Assembly: GCF_023155745.1 (NCBI RefSeq)
Contig: NZ_JAKNUS010000004.1
Span: 186,001 to 250,000 of the forward strand
DNA length: 64,000 nt
Direction: 5' to 3'
DNA from: Microbacterium kunmingense
GTDB lineage: Bacteria; Actinomycetota; Actinomycetes; Actinomycetales; Microbacteriaceae
The notes beneath the pieces were generated by a model. That model saw only the letters and a list, made by a program, of their open reading frames with translations, made no database searches and was not told the DNA's origin. Shown here one piece after another: positions 8,096-16,086 of this stretch (positions within the stretch are counted from its first letter, which is position 1; each line of letters starts with the position of its first letter). A program made the translations under genes and the position numbers.

Positions 8096-9613
8096 ATGGC
8101 GGAGGACGACCGGAGCCCCCTCACGCGTCGCGCATTGCGCCGGCACCAGGGGGAGACGGATGCTGCGGACTCGCCGTCTCACGCCGGAGTCCTGACCGCC
8201 CCCGAGGGCGACGCGGCGCCGTCGCCCACCAGATCGAGCCTGGCCGAACCGGCGATCGTCACCGCGTCGCGGCATCCCACCGCCCTCACCTGGGTCGACG
8301 AGTCTGCGATCCTCGCCCGCCCGCCCGGGTTCACCGACCTCTCCGGCGGGGGTGTGCCGTATGTGCCGGTGGGCGCCGATCTGCTCGCCGGCGCCGCGCG
8401 CCGCTCGATCCTCCGCCCCGGCGTCGTCATCCCGGCCGCGGTGATCCTCGGCCTCCTCGGCGGCTACGCCGCGACCACCGGGCTCTGGCCGCTGTACGCC
8501 GTGACCCCCGAGGTCGAGGCGGTGCAGGTGCTGCCGGCGGCAGCTCCCGCCGCGGCTCCGGTGTGGCCCGCCGAGGGGAGCGCCGCCGTCGCCGTCGAGG
8601 GGATCGGCGGACCGCTGGCCTCCAGCGCAGACCGCGACGCCATCGCGAGCATCACCAAAGTCGTCACCGCCCTCGTCGTGCTCGACGAGCTGCCGTTGGC
8701 CCCGGGCGAGCCGGGTCCGGAGTTCCGCTTCACCGGGCGCGACAGCGACGAGTACTGGGACTACCTCGCCGGCGGCGAATCCGCCCTCGACGTCCCCGTC
8801 GGGGGCACCCTGTCGATGTACCAGATGCTCGAAGGGATCCTGATCGGATCCGCGAACAACTACGCAGACCGCCTCGCGTCATACCTCTATCCCACCGACG
8901 CGGTCTTCGCCAACGCGGCGGCGAGCTGGCTCGACCGGCACGGCATCGACGGGATCACGATCGTCGAGCCCACCGGCATCGACGCGCGCAACAGCGCCAG
9001 CCCCGATGCGCTCATCCCGCTCGCCCAGCGCGCCCTGGCCAACCCCGTGGTCGCCGAGATCGTCGCCAAGCAGGCCGTCGAGATCCCCGGCGCGGGACTG
9101 GTGACCAACACCAACGGCCTCCTCGCCGACCCGGGCGTCGTCGGCATCAAGACCGGCACCCTCGACCGGTGGAGCCTGCTCTCGGCGAAGAACATCACGG
9201 TCGCCGAGACGCCGGTGACCCTCTACGCCGCCGTCCTCGGTCAGCCCGATGATGAGGCGCGCCTTGCAGCATCCCGCGCCCTCTACGCCCAGCTCGAGGC
9301 CGAGCTGCAGCCGACGGTCGCGGCGCCGGCGGGCACGACGGCCGGGTACGTCCGCACCGCCTGGGGCGAGGACGTCCCGATCGTGACGAGCGCGGATGCC
9401 GCGGTGATCGCGTGGAACGGCGGCACGGCGACCGTCGAGTCGACCTTCGACCTCGACGATCTCCGCGCCGAAGGCGACACGGTCGGCGCGCTCACCGCGA
9501 CCGGGGCGCTCGATGACAGCGTCGTCGGGCTCGAGCTCGCGCAGGACGTGGAGGAGCCGTCGTTCTGGTGGCGGCTCACGCATCCGCTGGAGCTGTTCGG
9601 CCTGACCGGCTGA
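8096..9613 (+). CDS. D-alanyl-D-alanine carboxypeptidase-like protein (peptidase S11)
   Basis: 505 residues. A long N-terminal cytoplasmic segment (about 1-105) leads to one membrane span (about 106-130), then an extracellular serine-peptidase domain with the three penicillin-binding motifs: SITK (Ser185, Lys188), SAN (Ser252) and KTG (Lys352). Such enzymes trim the terminal D-Ala of peptidoglycan stem peptides. The anchored topology and long N-terminal tail differ from classic secreted DacA. A hairpin at 9617-9638 ends the gene, facing the convergent DnaJ gene. Confidence 0.88.
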   Translation: MAEDDRSPLTRRALRRHQGETDAADSPSHAGVLTAPEGDAAPSPTRSSLAEPAIVTASRHPTALTWVDESAILARPPGFTDLSGGGVPYVPVGADLLAGAARRSILRPGVVIPAAVILGLLGGYAATTGLWPLYAVTPEVEAVQVLPAAAPAAAPVWPAEGSAAVAVEGIGGPLASSADRDAIASITKVVTALVVLDELPLAPGEPGPEFRFTGRDSDEYWDYLAGGESALDVPVGGTLSMYQMLEGILIGSANNYADRLASYLYPTDAVFANAAASWLDRHGIDGITIVEPTGIDARNSASPDALIPLAQRALANPVVAEIVAKQAVEIPGAGLVTNTNGLLADPGVVGIKTGTLDRWSLLSAKNITVAETPVTLYAAVLGQPDDEARLAASRALYAQLEAELQPTVAAPAGTTAGYVRTAWGEDVPIVTSADAAVIAWNGGTATVESTFDLDDLRAEGDTVGALTATGALDDSVVGLELAQDVEEPSFWWRLTHPLELFGLTG

Positions 9614-9616
9614 GCG

Positions 9617-9638
9617 CGGCGGGTCCGTCGGCCCGCCG
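9617..9638. terminator. Bidirectional terminator hairpin
   Basis: CGGCGGG (9617-9623) pairs with CCCGCCG (9632-9638) across an 8-base loop between two convergent genes. No clear T-tract, as is common in high-GC genomes. Confidence 0.55.
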
Positions 9639-9650
9639 GGGCGTCGGGGC

Positions 9651-10577
9651 TCAGACGAACTGCGCCGTGTGCTGGAGCCGGGTGCGGATCTCGAACAGCT
9701 CGGTGCCGCCGATGGCGCGGGCACCGGGCAGGCCGCGCCGGAGCACCGTGGCCAGGGCGCTGCGCGAGACGAGCGCCACGGGGACGCCCTTGACCTTGCC
9801 GAGCTCCTGGATCATCTCGGTGACGTCCTCGTCGGGGAGCACCACGATGGCCCCGGTGAACTTCACCCTCGCCGCGCGGGAGACCACCCGCATGCGCGCG
9901 AGCAGCCCCGCGACCGATCCCTCGGGGATCCCCTCGCCGACGATCTCGCCCCGGCGCACCCCGACCGGGCCGCCGAAGTCCTCCGAGAGGATGCCGAACA
10001 GTCCGCTGGGCCCCAGCACGATGTGATCGAGCTTGACGTCGGGGTCGCCGTCGCGACCCGAGGCGGCGACGTCATGCCACACGGTGTAGCCCATGCCGAG
10101 GTCGGCGACGGTGCGAGCGGTCTCCTCCTCGGCGAGGGCGTCGGCCAGCAGCCGGCGCAGGTGGTGCGGCGCGGAGCGGACGAGCGCGGGGTCGTAGGGG
10201 TCGTCGACGGTGACGCCTCGTCCGACCCATTCGCGGATGAGGGTGAGGTACCGCTCGCGACGCCACCCGCCGGGGTGCCCGTAGGAGCGGGCGCGCGGAC
10301 GCGTGTCGGCGCGGGGCGCCGGCGGGCGCCATCCTGACCACTCCGGCGCCTGCTCGGCACCGAATCCGTGCCCGCGGTCGTACGCGGCGCGGGCTTCGGC
10401 GGTCCCGACGAGTTCCCACGCCCGCTGCACCTGAACGAACACCGCGGCATCGCCGCCGGTGTCGGGGTGGGTCTGGCGCAGCCGCAGCCGGTAGGCGCGG
10501 CGCAGGGTCTCGTCATCGGCGGTCGGGTCGACCTGCAGCACCTCGTAGGCCGAGGCGGACAACGGACTGTCGAACAC
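9651..10577 (-). CDS. DnaJ-domain protein with uncharacterised C-terminus
   Basis: 308 residues. A J domain (about 9-68) contains the HPD motif (THPDTGG) needed to stimulate an Hsp70. An Arg/Pro-rich linker is followed by about 200 residues resembling a nuclease-related domain, seen in the segment VKLDHIVLGPSGLFGI and later conserved Val-rich strands; no sure catalytic set was identified. The GTG start at 10577 is supported by TAGCCT six bases upstream. It follows the small HTH gene by nine bases. Confidence 0.8.
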   Translation of the reverse strand: MFDSPLSASAYEVLQVDPTADDETLRRAYRLRLRQTHPDTGGDAAVFVQVQRAWELVGTAEARAAYDRGHGFGAEQAPEWSGWRPPAPRADTRPRARSYGHPGGWRRERYLTLIREWVGRGVTVDDPYDPALVRSAPHHLRRLLADALAEEETARTVADLGMGYTVWHDVAASGRDGDPDVKLDHIVLGPSGLFGILSEDFGGPVGVRRGEIVGEGIPEGSVAGLLARMRVVSRAARVKFTGAIVVLPDEDVTEMIQELGKVKGVPVALVSRSALATVLRRGLPGARAIGGTELFEIRTRLQHTAQFV

Positions 10578-10583
10578 CCTTTC

Positions 10584-10589
10584 AGGCTA
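10584..10589 (-). promoter_or_regulatory. -10 element TAGCCT before the DnaJ-domain gene
   Basis: Six bases from the GTG at 10577, inside the end of the HTH gene; implies a leaderless internal promoter. Confidence 0.4.
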
Positions 10590-10886
10590 TGCGCTGCTGA
10601 TCGAGACTCGGCTGAGAGCGCCGATCAGGTCGCCGATCGTGTGGTCGGCATTGGACGGATGCCGCAGGGGCCGCGTCCCGCGCACGGTGTAGTGATTGCG
10701 GCGCCCGCGGCGCTCGCGTTCGACGTAGCCCTCGGCGACGAGGTCGTTCAGGATCGTCACCGCCGAGCGCTCGGAGATCCCCACGATGCGGGCGATCTCG
10801 GCGAGAGTGACGTCGTTGTTGTCGGCGACGGCCACGAGGACGTGCGCGTGGTGGGTGAGGAACGTCCACGAGCCGCCGCTTGCCAT
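10587..10886 (-). CDS. Small winged-helix DNA-binding regulator (MarR-like)
   Basis: 99 residues, almost entirely one winged HTH: VTLAEIARIVGISERSAVTILNDLVAEGYVE is helix-turn-helix plus recognition helix, followed by the ERERRGRRNHYTV wing. No ligand or metal domain is present. The ATG at 10886 is preferred to the long upstream extension, which is translated low-complexity DNA, and has CACAAT six bases before it. Targets unknown; it may control the following DnaJ gene. Confidence 0.78.
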   Translation of the reverse strand: MASGGSWTFLTHHAHVLVAVADNNDVTLAEIARIVGISERSAVTILNDLVAEGYVERERRGRRNHYTVRGTRPLRHPSNADHTIGDLIGALSRVSISSA

Positions 10887-10892
10887 CCTTCG

Positions 10893-10898
10893 ATTGTG
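10893..10898 (-). promoter_or_regulatory. -10 element CACAAT, probable leaderless start
   Basis: Six bases before the ATG at 10886 on the minus strand. Confidence 0.4.
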
Positions 10899-10899
10899 T

Positions 10900-11066
10900 C
10901 GCGCGCCGCCCGCCCCCGCCAACCCCGCCTCCCCGGCCCCCTCGCCCTGCGCCGCCTCCCCGCCTCCGCGCTCCCCTCCCTCCGCCTCCCCACCTCCGCG
11001 CCTCCCCGCTCCCCCGCCTCCCCGCGTCCCCGCCTCCCCCACCTCCGCGCCTCCCCGCTCCCCCGG
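10900..11066. repeat. Low-complexity polypyrimidine tract (C-rich on plus strand)
   Basis: About 165 bases made of variants of CCTCCCCGC and CCTCCGCG, almost free of A and poor in T. The minus strand has many GGGG runs a few bases apart. It lies between the HTH gene and the 11178 gene, next to a dispersed palindrome. Proline-rich or arginine-rich ORFs across it are artefacts of composition. Confidence 0.85.
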
Positions 11067-11138
11067 CGAGAATTCATCTGGGCGCCGAGGATGCGGGTGG
11101 ACCCCGCGTTCTCGGCGCGCAGATGCACTCTCGCGGGA
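11062..11138. repeat. Dispersed palindromic repeat A, copy 1
   Basis: Imperfect hairpin with arms of about 37 bases around a short loop. The right arm reads (complement) GTGCATCTGCGCGCCGAG followed by AACGCGGGG; the left arm is a near match. A second copy is at 35897-35974. It lies intergenically between two minus-strand genes. Confidence 0.85.
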
Positions 11139-11177
11139 AGGGAGCGGGAGGGAGGGGGGCGGGGGCGCGCCGCGCCG

Positions 11178-11591
11178 TCAGTCGGCGCAGGCGCCGGCCT
11201 GGAGATCGACGCGCGCGCCCCAGTGGTCGATCGGCACTCGCGCCGTGTCGGCGGCGGTCTGCACCTGCACACGGTCCAGCCAGAAGGGCCCGCCGTGGAC
11301 GGTGAGGCAGGACGCCTCGGGCACGGCGACCTCATTCGTGACCCCCAGCAGCAGATCGCGCGAATCCGGCGCGACGGCGTAGGTGCCCCGCTCCGTGCCA
11401 TCCGCTTCGAAGGCGACCACGGTGAGGTCGGAGTCCCCCGCGTTTCTCACGCTGCCGCATCCGAACGGATTGCCGCACCTGCTCTCCGGTCCGCTCACGA
11501 ATGCGAGGGTCAGGAGGGCGAGGAGCCCGAGGGCCGGGAGGGCGATGAGGAGAGCCGCGCGGGGCCGGCGCGTTCGGGTGGTCTCGCTCAT
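11178..11591 (-). CDS. Membrane-anchored or secreted hypothetical protein
   Basis: 137 residues: a basic N-terminus, one hydrophobic span (about 13-32) and an extracytoplasmic part with four cysteines (CGNPFGCG, a central Cys and a C-terminal GACAD), which could form disulfides. No known family recognised. Its ATG overlaps the stop of the upstream TerC gene (ATGA), so it is in the same Mn-riboswitch-controlled operon. A secreted partner of TerC is an attractive but unproven idea. Confidence 0.7.
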   Translation of the reverse strand: MSETTRTRRPRAALLIALPALGLLALLTLAFVSGPESRCGNPFGCGSVRNAGDSDLTVVAFEADGTERGTYAVAPDSRDLLLGVTNEVAVPEASCLTVHGGPFWLDRVQVQTAADTARVPIDHWGARVDLQAGACAD

Positions 11592-12616
11592 CGCCGGCTC
11601 CCGGCCAGGGCGCGACGCGAGCGGAAGACCGGCTCGAGTTCGGCCATCTCCTCCTCGGTCGCGAGACGGAAGGCTCCCGCCGACTCGACCTCGATCTCTC
11701 GGCGACCCTGTCCCCGGGTCGCGACGAGCGACGCGGTGATGGCGATCGCGATGATCGCGGCGACGACCGCGAGCGACACGAGGGTCGGGATCTTCACGAC
11801 GTCGAGCAGGGCCATCTTCACGCCGACCCAGACCAGCACGAACGCGAGCCCGATCTTGAGGTAGCGGAAGCGGTGGATGAGGTCGGCGAGGAGGAAGTAC
11901 ATCGCCCGAAGCCCCAGGATCGCGAACGCGTTGGCGGTGAAGACGAGGAACGGCTCACTGGTGACGGCGAAGATCGCAGGGATCGAGTCGACGGCGAAGA
12001 TGATGTCGGTCACCTCGACGAGCACGAGCACCGCCAGCAGCGGAGTCGCCAGCAGCACGCCGGCCTTGCGGACCAGGAAGCGCTGCCCGTGATACGCGTC
12101 GGTCATGGGCACGAAGCGGCGGAAGAGTTTCAGGGTCCGCGACTTCTCGGGGTGGACGTGCTCGTTGCGGGTGCGGATCATCTGGATGCCGGTGAGGATG
12201 AGGAACGCGGCGAAGACGTAGAGGATCCACGAGAAGTTCTCGATGAGCGCGGCGCCGGCGGCGATGAAGATCCCGCGGAAGACGAGGGCGCCGAGGACAC
12301 CGAGGAAGAGCACGCGGTGCTGATACTCGCGGGGCACGGCGAACGCGGCGAAGATGATCGCCCAGACGAAGACGTTGTCGACGGCGAGGGATTTCTCGAT
12401 CACGTAGCCGGCGAAGTACTGCTGGCCGAACTCCGCGCCCCACGAGTTCCAGACGACGATGCCGAACGTGATGCCCGAGAGCACCCAGACGACCGACCAG
12501 GCCGCGGCCTCGCGGACGCCGATGACGTGGGCTTTGCGGTGGGCGACGAGATCGACGGCGAGCATCGCGACGATGACGCCGAGGACGACGAACCACGCCC
12601 AGAGGGGGACGGACAT
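11588..12616 (-). CDS. TerC-family integral membrane protein (copy 2)
   Basis: 342 residues with about nine spans and motifs LAVDNVFVW and DIIFAVDSIPAIF. It is a clear paralogue of the 2145-3179 gene. ATG at 12616 with GGAGG-like bases upstream. A second yybP-ykoY riboswitch occupies 12640-12724. The ATGA overlap with a small exported protein gene downstream makes a two-gene unit. Predicted role: manganese handling or export at the membrane. Confidence 0.9.
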   Translation of the reverse strand: MSVPLWAWFVVLGVIVAMLAVDLVAHRKAHVIGVREAAAWSVVWVLSGITFGIVVWNSWGAEFGQQYFAGYVIEKSLAVDNVFVWAIIFAAFAVPREYQHRVLFLGVLGALVFRGIFIAAGAALIENFSWILYVFAAFLILTGIQMIRTRNEHVHPEKSRTLKLFRRFVPMTDAYHGQRFLVRKAGVLLATPLLAVLVLVEVTDIIFAVDSIPAIFAVTSEPFLVFTANAFAILGLRAMYFLLADLIHRFRYLKIGLAFVLVWVGVKMALLDVVKIPTLVSLAVVAAIIAIAITASLVATRGQGRREIEVESAGAFRLATEEEMAELEPVFRSRRALAGSRR

Positions 12617-12639
12617 GAGAGAACCTCCACGAGTGTCGT

Positions 12640-12724
12640 GAAGGTCTCATCGGCGTCCGTTGCCCGCGCACCGGGTCACATGGGTGACCGTACTGTCGAT
12701 GCGTCGCGAGGATTACTCCCCTTC
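12640..12724 (-). ncRNA. yybP-ykoY manganese riboswitch (copy 2)
   Basis: Minus strand: GAAGGGGAGTAATCC opens the element, GACGCATCGACAGTACGG and CCCGGTGCGCGGGCAACG form the body, and GAGACCTTC closes a five-base stem with GAAGG. Same order as copy 1. It ends 23 bases before the terC start. Confidence 0.8.
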
Positions 12725-12799
12725 GGGGAATAGTGAAGCATAGTTCATGCTTTGGGCGCAAGCGGGTGCACCCGGACGACGCGCAGGGGTGGGTCGCCC

Positions 12800-13054
12800 T
12801 CAGTCGCCGGACGGCCCCGTCGCGGGCGGCGGCGGCACGTCGCCCCTCGACCCGCCGCGGCGCGCGCCGACTTCCTGCGCGAGGCGGAATCCGCCGGCGA
12901 TCATCAGCGCCATGCCCGCGACGAAGAGCAGGATGCGGGTCCACAGCTCCGCGTCGGGGAAGAACAGGTTCGGAAGCGAGAAGGCGAACGTCGCGCCGAC
13001 GAAGTACCACACCGCGATCTGGGTGGGCGATTCAGGATGGTTCGTGTCGGTCAT
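12800..13054 (-). CDS. Small two-span membrane protein, unknown function
   Basis: 84 residues with two hydrophobic segments (about 13-33 and 39-60) and a charged, Pro-rich C-terminal tail. No family recognised. The ATG at 13054 has TAGCCT six bases upstream, which supports a leaderless start and its own promoter. Confidence 0.65.
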   Translation of the reverse strand: MTDTNHPESPTQIAVWYFVGATFAFSLPNLFFPDAELWTRILLFVAGMALMIAGGFRLAQEVGARRGGSRGDVPPPPATGPSGD

Positions 13055-13060
13055 CTCTCG

Positions 13061-13066
13061 AGGCTA
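13061..13066 (-). promoter_or_regulatory. -10 element TAGCCT, probable leaderless start
   Basis: Six bases before the ATG at 13054. Confidence 0.45.
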
Positions 13067-13123
13067 GGTGTGCGTGTCGGCGGGTTCCTCCGCCGTTAGG
13101 CGGAGATTGCGCGCGGCCTCCGC

Positions 13124-13960
13124 TCAGCCCGCGGGGCGTCCCGTCAAGACCGACGCGAGCGTCGGGCGCCAGTGGCGCTGAACGTACTCCAGCGCCTCAT
13201 CGACCGGCAGCGCACGGGTGGAGTTGCCCACGCGGATCCAGAGCTCCGTCGTCGCACCACCCCCACTTCCTGCGAGGAACACGGGCTTCGGCGACGGCGG
13301 ACACTCCACCGCGCAGACGACGGGGCCGCCGGAGGGCACGCTGACGAACCGGATGCGCGGGAGCGCCGCGGCGTTCCGACCGAGCGTCGTGGAGAGCATG
13401 TCGCGAAGCCACAGCTCGAAGCGATCGTGGTCGGGCGTGCGGAGGGTCGCGAGGTCGCGATCGAGTCCCACCGCCTCACCGGCGTCGTTCGCGCCGATGA
13501 CCAGGACGCCGCCTCGACTGTTGAGGAACGCCGCGATCGTCTTGGCGATCGCGAGCTCCATCCGCGCATCCTTCTTGCTCTCGCGCACGTTCCAGCGCGC
13601 CGTCTCCTTGAACTCCGAGCGCTCCGACTCCCCCGCGCGCAGCACCGCCGAGACATCGGTGTCGCCGACCCCGCGTTGCGTGAGGGCGACGATCGCCGCG
13701 ACGAGGAACGACAGCCCGAGGCTCGTTCCGAAGGTGAGGAGGAGGGTGGTGGGCATCCAGAGCCGCTGACCGTAGAGGAACATTCCGGCCAGGAAGATCC
13801 CCACGCTGAATCCGAGCAGCGAGATTAGCGTCATCGCCGTGATGCTCAGCGACAGGCGGCGCCCGAAGATCGCCAGGATCAGGCGGGCGAGCAGATACGC
13901 GATGCCGACGGAGATCGGCAGCGCGACGGCGAAGTCGACCAGGAGGGGGCTCTGCGGCAT
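13124..13960 (-). CDS. Membrane-anchored AlbA_2 (Schlafen-type) domain protein
   Basis: 278 residues. Three hydrophobic segments occupy about 8-95. The soluble part matches the AlbA_2 domain: ESERSEFKETARWNV, a conserved Lys-rich helix, and TIAAFLNSRGGVLVIGAND. AlbA_2 domains occur in Schlafen-like proteins and helicase-associated regulators and bind nucleic acid or nucleotide; a membrane-tethered version is unusual. It is nine bases upstream of the end of the NUDIX gene and probably co-transcribed with it. Function unknown. Confidence 0.72.
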   Translation of the reverse strand: MPQSPLLVDFAVALPISVGIAYLLARLILAIFGRRLSLSITAMTLISLLGFSVGIFLAGMFLYGQRLWMPTTLLLTFGTSLGLSFLVAAIVALTQRGVGDTDVSAVLRAGESERSEFKETARWNVRESKKDARMELAIAKTIAAFLNSRGGVLVIGANDAGEAVGLDRDLATLRTPDHDRFELWLRDMLSTTLGRNAAALPRIRFVSVPSGGPVVCAVECPPSPKPVFLAGSGGGATTELWIRVGNSTRALPVDEALEYVQRHWRPTLASVLTGRPAG

Positions 13961-13969
13961 CCGTCCCTC

Positions 13970-14593
13970 TCAGCGCAGCGCGCCCACGCTCGCCAGCGCG
14001 AGGCGGATGAGGGTTCCCCGGCCCCCCTCCATCTCGGCCGCGACGGCGTCTGACGACGCCTCGTCGGGCGAGAGCCAGGTGACTTCGAGGGCATCCTGAC
14101 GCGGTTCGCAGGTGCCCGTGACCGGCACGACGAACGCCAGCGACACCGCGTGCTGCCGGTCGTCGTGGAACGCGCTGACGCCGGGGAGGGGGAAGTACTC
14201 GGCCACGGTGAAGGGCACGGGCTGCGGCGGCAGCAACGGGAAGGCCATCGGACCGAGGTCGTTCTCGAGGTGGCGGAACAGCGCGTCGCGCACCGTTTCG
14301 CCGTACCGCACCCGCCCCGACACGATCGAGCGGGTGATCTCGCCGACGGGGGTCGCCCGCAGCAGGATGCCGACCTGGATCACCTGCCCCATCCCGTCGG
14401 TGCGGACGGGAATGGCTTCGACGTAGAGCATCGGCAGCCGTCGGCGGGCCTCGGCCAGTTCGATGTCGCTGAGCCATCCGGGGTTGGCGGACGAACCCGT
14501 CGAGCCCCCGCCCAGCCCGTCGAGCGGATCGCGGCGGACGCCGCGGGCGTCGTCGTTCTCGCTCGGGTCGGGATCTGGGGTACGCACCGGCAT
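13970..14593 (-). CDS. DUF4916-type NUDIX hydrolase-like protein
   Basis: 207 residues. The core from about residue 40 (WLSDIELAEARRRLPMLYVEAIPV) to the end fits the actinobacterial DUF4916 family. The NUDIX-box region (GRVRYGETVRDALFRHLENDLG) has part of the canonical GX5EX7REUXEEXGU pattern, but several glutamates are changed, so pyrophosphatase activity is doubtful. The ATG at 14593 follows TATACA by six bases. It heads a two-gene unit with the AlbA_2 membrane protein. Confidence 0.75.
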   Translation of the reverse strand: MPVRTPDPDPSENDDARGVRRDPLDGLGGGSTGSSANPGWLSDIELAEARRRLPMLYVEAIPVRTDGMGQVIQVGILLRATPVGEITRSIVSGRVRYGETVRDALFRHLENDLGPMAFPLLPPQPVPFTVAEYFPLPGVSAFHDDRQHAVSLAFVVPVTGTCEPRQDALEVTWLSPDEASSDAVAAEMEGGRGTLIRLALASVGALR

Positions 14594-14599
14594 AGGTCA

Positions 14600-14605
14600 T
14601 GTATA
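14600..14605 (-). promoter_or_regulatory. -10 element TATACA, probable leaderless start
   Basis: Six bases before the ATG at 14593. Confidence 0.45.
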
Positions 14606-14680
14606 CCCCGAGGCGTCGCGATCGCCGAGGAGCGGGGGCCCGGGGGGCGGCCTGTCGGGAGCCTCTGGAAGGATGTCGGC

Positions 14681-15349
14681 ATGTCCGACGAGCACGCTGC
14701 CGCCCTCGCCCTCGCCGACGACCTGGCCCTGTGGTCAGCGGAGCCCAGCGACCGAGAGGGGCGACCTCTGCTGGTGCTGCTGCACGGCTACGGCGCCGAC
14801 GAGCGCGACCTGTTCGGACTCGTGCCCCACCTGCCGCCCGACTTCGTCGTCGCCGCGGTACGCGCGCCGCTGACTCCGCCGTGGCCCTCGCCCGGATACT
14901 CCTGGTACCCGATCGAAGGGCTCCAGGGGCGAGACCCGGCATCGGTCACCGTGGCCGCGCAGGCACTCCTGCGATGGCTGGATGCTGCGGCCGCACCGGC
15001 CACGAGCATCGGCCTGCTCGGGTTCTCCCAGGGTGCCGCGGTCGCGCTGCAGGCGCTGCGGCTCGATCACGAGCGCTTCGCATTCGCCGTGAACCTATCG
15101 GGGTACGTCGCACCCGGGACACTGCCCGGCGATGCGTCCCTCGCAGCGCGCCGGCCGCCCGTGTTCTGGGGCCGCGGGTCACGCGACGACGTCATCCCCG
15201 CGGCGCTGGTCGAGCACACCGCGCAGTGGCTCCCCGACCACGTCGACCTGAGTGGCCGGCTCTATCCGGGGCTCACGCACAGCGTGTCCGAGGAGGAGCT
15301 GCGGGACGTGCGGGTGTTCCTCGAGAAGCGTCTCGACCCGGCGACCTAG
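14681..15349 (+). CDS. Phospholipase/carboxylesterase family alpha/beta hydrolase
   Basis: 222-residue hydrolase of the YpfH/acyl-protein-thioesterase-like group. Visible are LLHGYGADERDLFGL (oxyanion region), the nucleophile elbow GFSQGAA with Ser, GRGSRDDVIP with the catalytic Asp, and GLTHSVSEEEL with the His. The triad is complete. GGAAGGA lies ten bases upstream of the ATG at 14681. No signal peptide, so cytoplasmic; substrate unknown. Confidence 0.88.
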   Translation: MSDEHAAALALADDLALWSAEPSDREGRPLLVLLHGYGADERDLFGLVPHLPPDFVVAAVRAPLTPPWPSPGYSWYPIEGLQGRDPASVTVAAQALLRWLDAAAAPATSIGLLGFSQGAAVALQALRLDHERFAFAVNLSGYVAPGTLPGDASLAARRPPVFWGRGSRDDVIPAALVEHTAQWLPDHVDLSGRLYPGLTHSVSEEELRDVRVFLEKRLDPAT

Positions 15350-15354
15350 GCGAC

Positions 15355-15738
15355 TCAGTCCCCGCCGCCTCCGCCCCCGCCTCCGTCGAAGCCGCCGCCT
15401 CCGTCGAACCCTCCGCCTCCGTCGAAGACCCCGTCACGGGAGTGCCGGTCATCCGCGCCCGCGGCACCCGCGGCGCCGGCACCCGCCGCCTCGCCTCCGC
15501 CCGAGCGGTCGCGGCGGTCCGAGCGATCGGGGCGACCCGATCTGGGCGAACGGACGGCGGAGAAGGCCGAACCCATCGCCACCGCGATGCCGGCGCCGAC
15601 GGCGACACCCACGCCGACATTGCCGAGCGACAGGCCGATGGCCAGACCCACGCCGAGCCCGATGAGGATGCCCCCGAACCACCCGAGCGCCCGCCGATCG
15701 GGGCGTCGACCACTCTCGTGGCTGCCGTGCTGCGTCAT
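15355..15738 (-). CDS. Small membrane protein with Gly-rich tail
   Basis: 127 residues: two hydrophobic Gly-rich segments (about 19-60) carrying repeated GVGVAVG-type patterns, then a basic stretch and a C-terminal tail of repeated FDGGGG units. Unknown function. The ATG at 15738 has TACCGT six bases upstream. It converges with the esterase, with five bases between stop codons. Confidence 0.65.
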   Translation of the reverse strand: MTQHGSHESGRRPDRRALGWFGGILIGLGVGLAIGLSLGNVGVGVAVGAGIAVAMGSAFSAVRSPRSGRPDRSDRRDRSGGGEAAGAGAAGAAGADDRHSRDGVFDGGGGFDGGGGFDGGGGGGGGD

Positions 15739-15744
15739 GGCGCC

Positions 15745-15750
15745 ACGGTA
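15745..15750 (-). promoter_or_regulatory. -10 element TACCGT, probable leaderless start
   Basis: Six bases before the ATG at 15738. Confidence 0.4.
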
Positions 15751-15845
15751 CGGCGACGCGTGGGCCGTCGCGTCCCCCCGCGGACGGATTCCGCTCCGCA
15801 CACCGGAGGAGATCGGCGGACGGGAGGATGCGACAAACTGGTCGA

Positions 15846-15899
15846 CTCCTCCGGTGCGTCGATCTCCTCCGGTGCGTCGCTGTCCTCCGGTGCGTCGCG
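15846..15899. repeat. Three 18-bp tandem repeats
   Basis: Three copies of (C/G)TCCTCCGGTGCGTCG plus two or three variable bases at 15846, 15864 and 15882. They lie in a gene-free 470-base stretch (15739-16210) that also holds palindrome B copy 1 and the ABC-F promoter and leader. Confidence 0.7.
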
Positions 15900-15944
15900 T
15901 GGGCGGCCTGGCTCCCACGCCCACGCGCGACGCCGCGCGCCGCG

Positions 15945-16002
15945 CGACCCGTCAGAAAACGGCGGCCCGGGCGGCCGCGAGGCAGCGTTCTGCGACGGGT
16001 CG
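15945..16002. repeat. Dispersed palindromic repeat B, copy 1
   Basis: CGACCCGTC (15945-15953) pairs with GACGGGTCG (15994-16002). The left arm is followed by CAGAAAA-type bases shared with copy 2 at 50439-50509 (common block CCGTCAGAAAA). Confidence 0.65.
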
Positions 16003-16022
16003 TGCCCGATCGAAAGTGGCCC

Positions 16023-16053
16023 TTGCGATCACCCGGCCCCCACCCGCTACAGT
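16023..16053 (+). promoter_or_regulatory. Promoter of the ABC-F gene
   Basis: TTGCGA (16023-16028) and TACAGT (16048-16053) with 19-bp spacing. The predicted start near 16060 gives an unusually long leader of about 150 bases before the ABC-F start. Confidence 0.5.
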
Positions 16054-16086
16054 GTTCAGGTCCTGTTCCCGACGTGAGGAAAACCG

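Noticed and set aside
10880..11305. Pro/Arg-rich ORF over the C-rich tract
   Set aside because: It is the translation of a low-complexity repeat plus palindrome A and has no ribosome-binding site or homology pattern.
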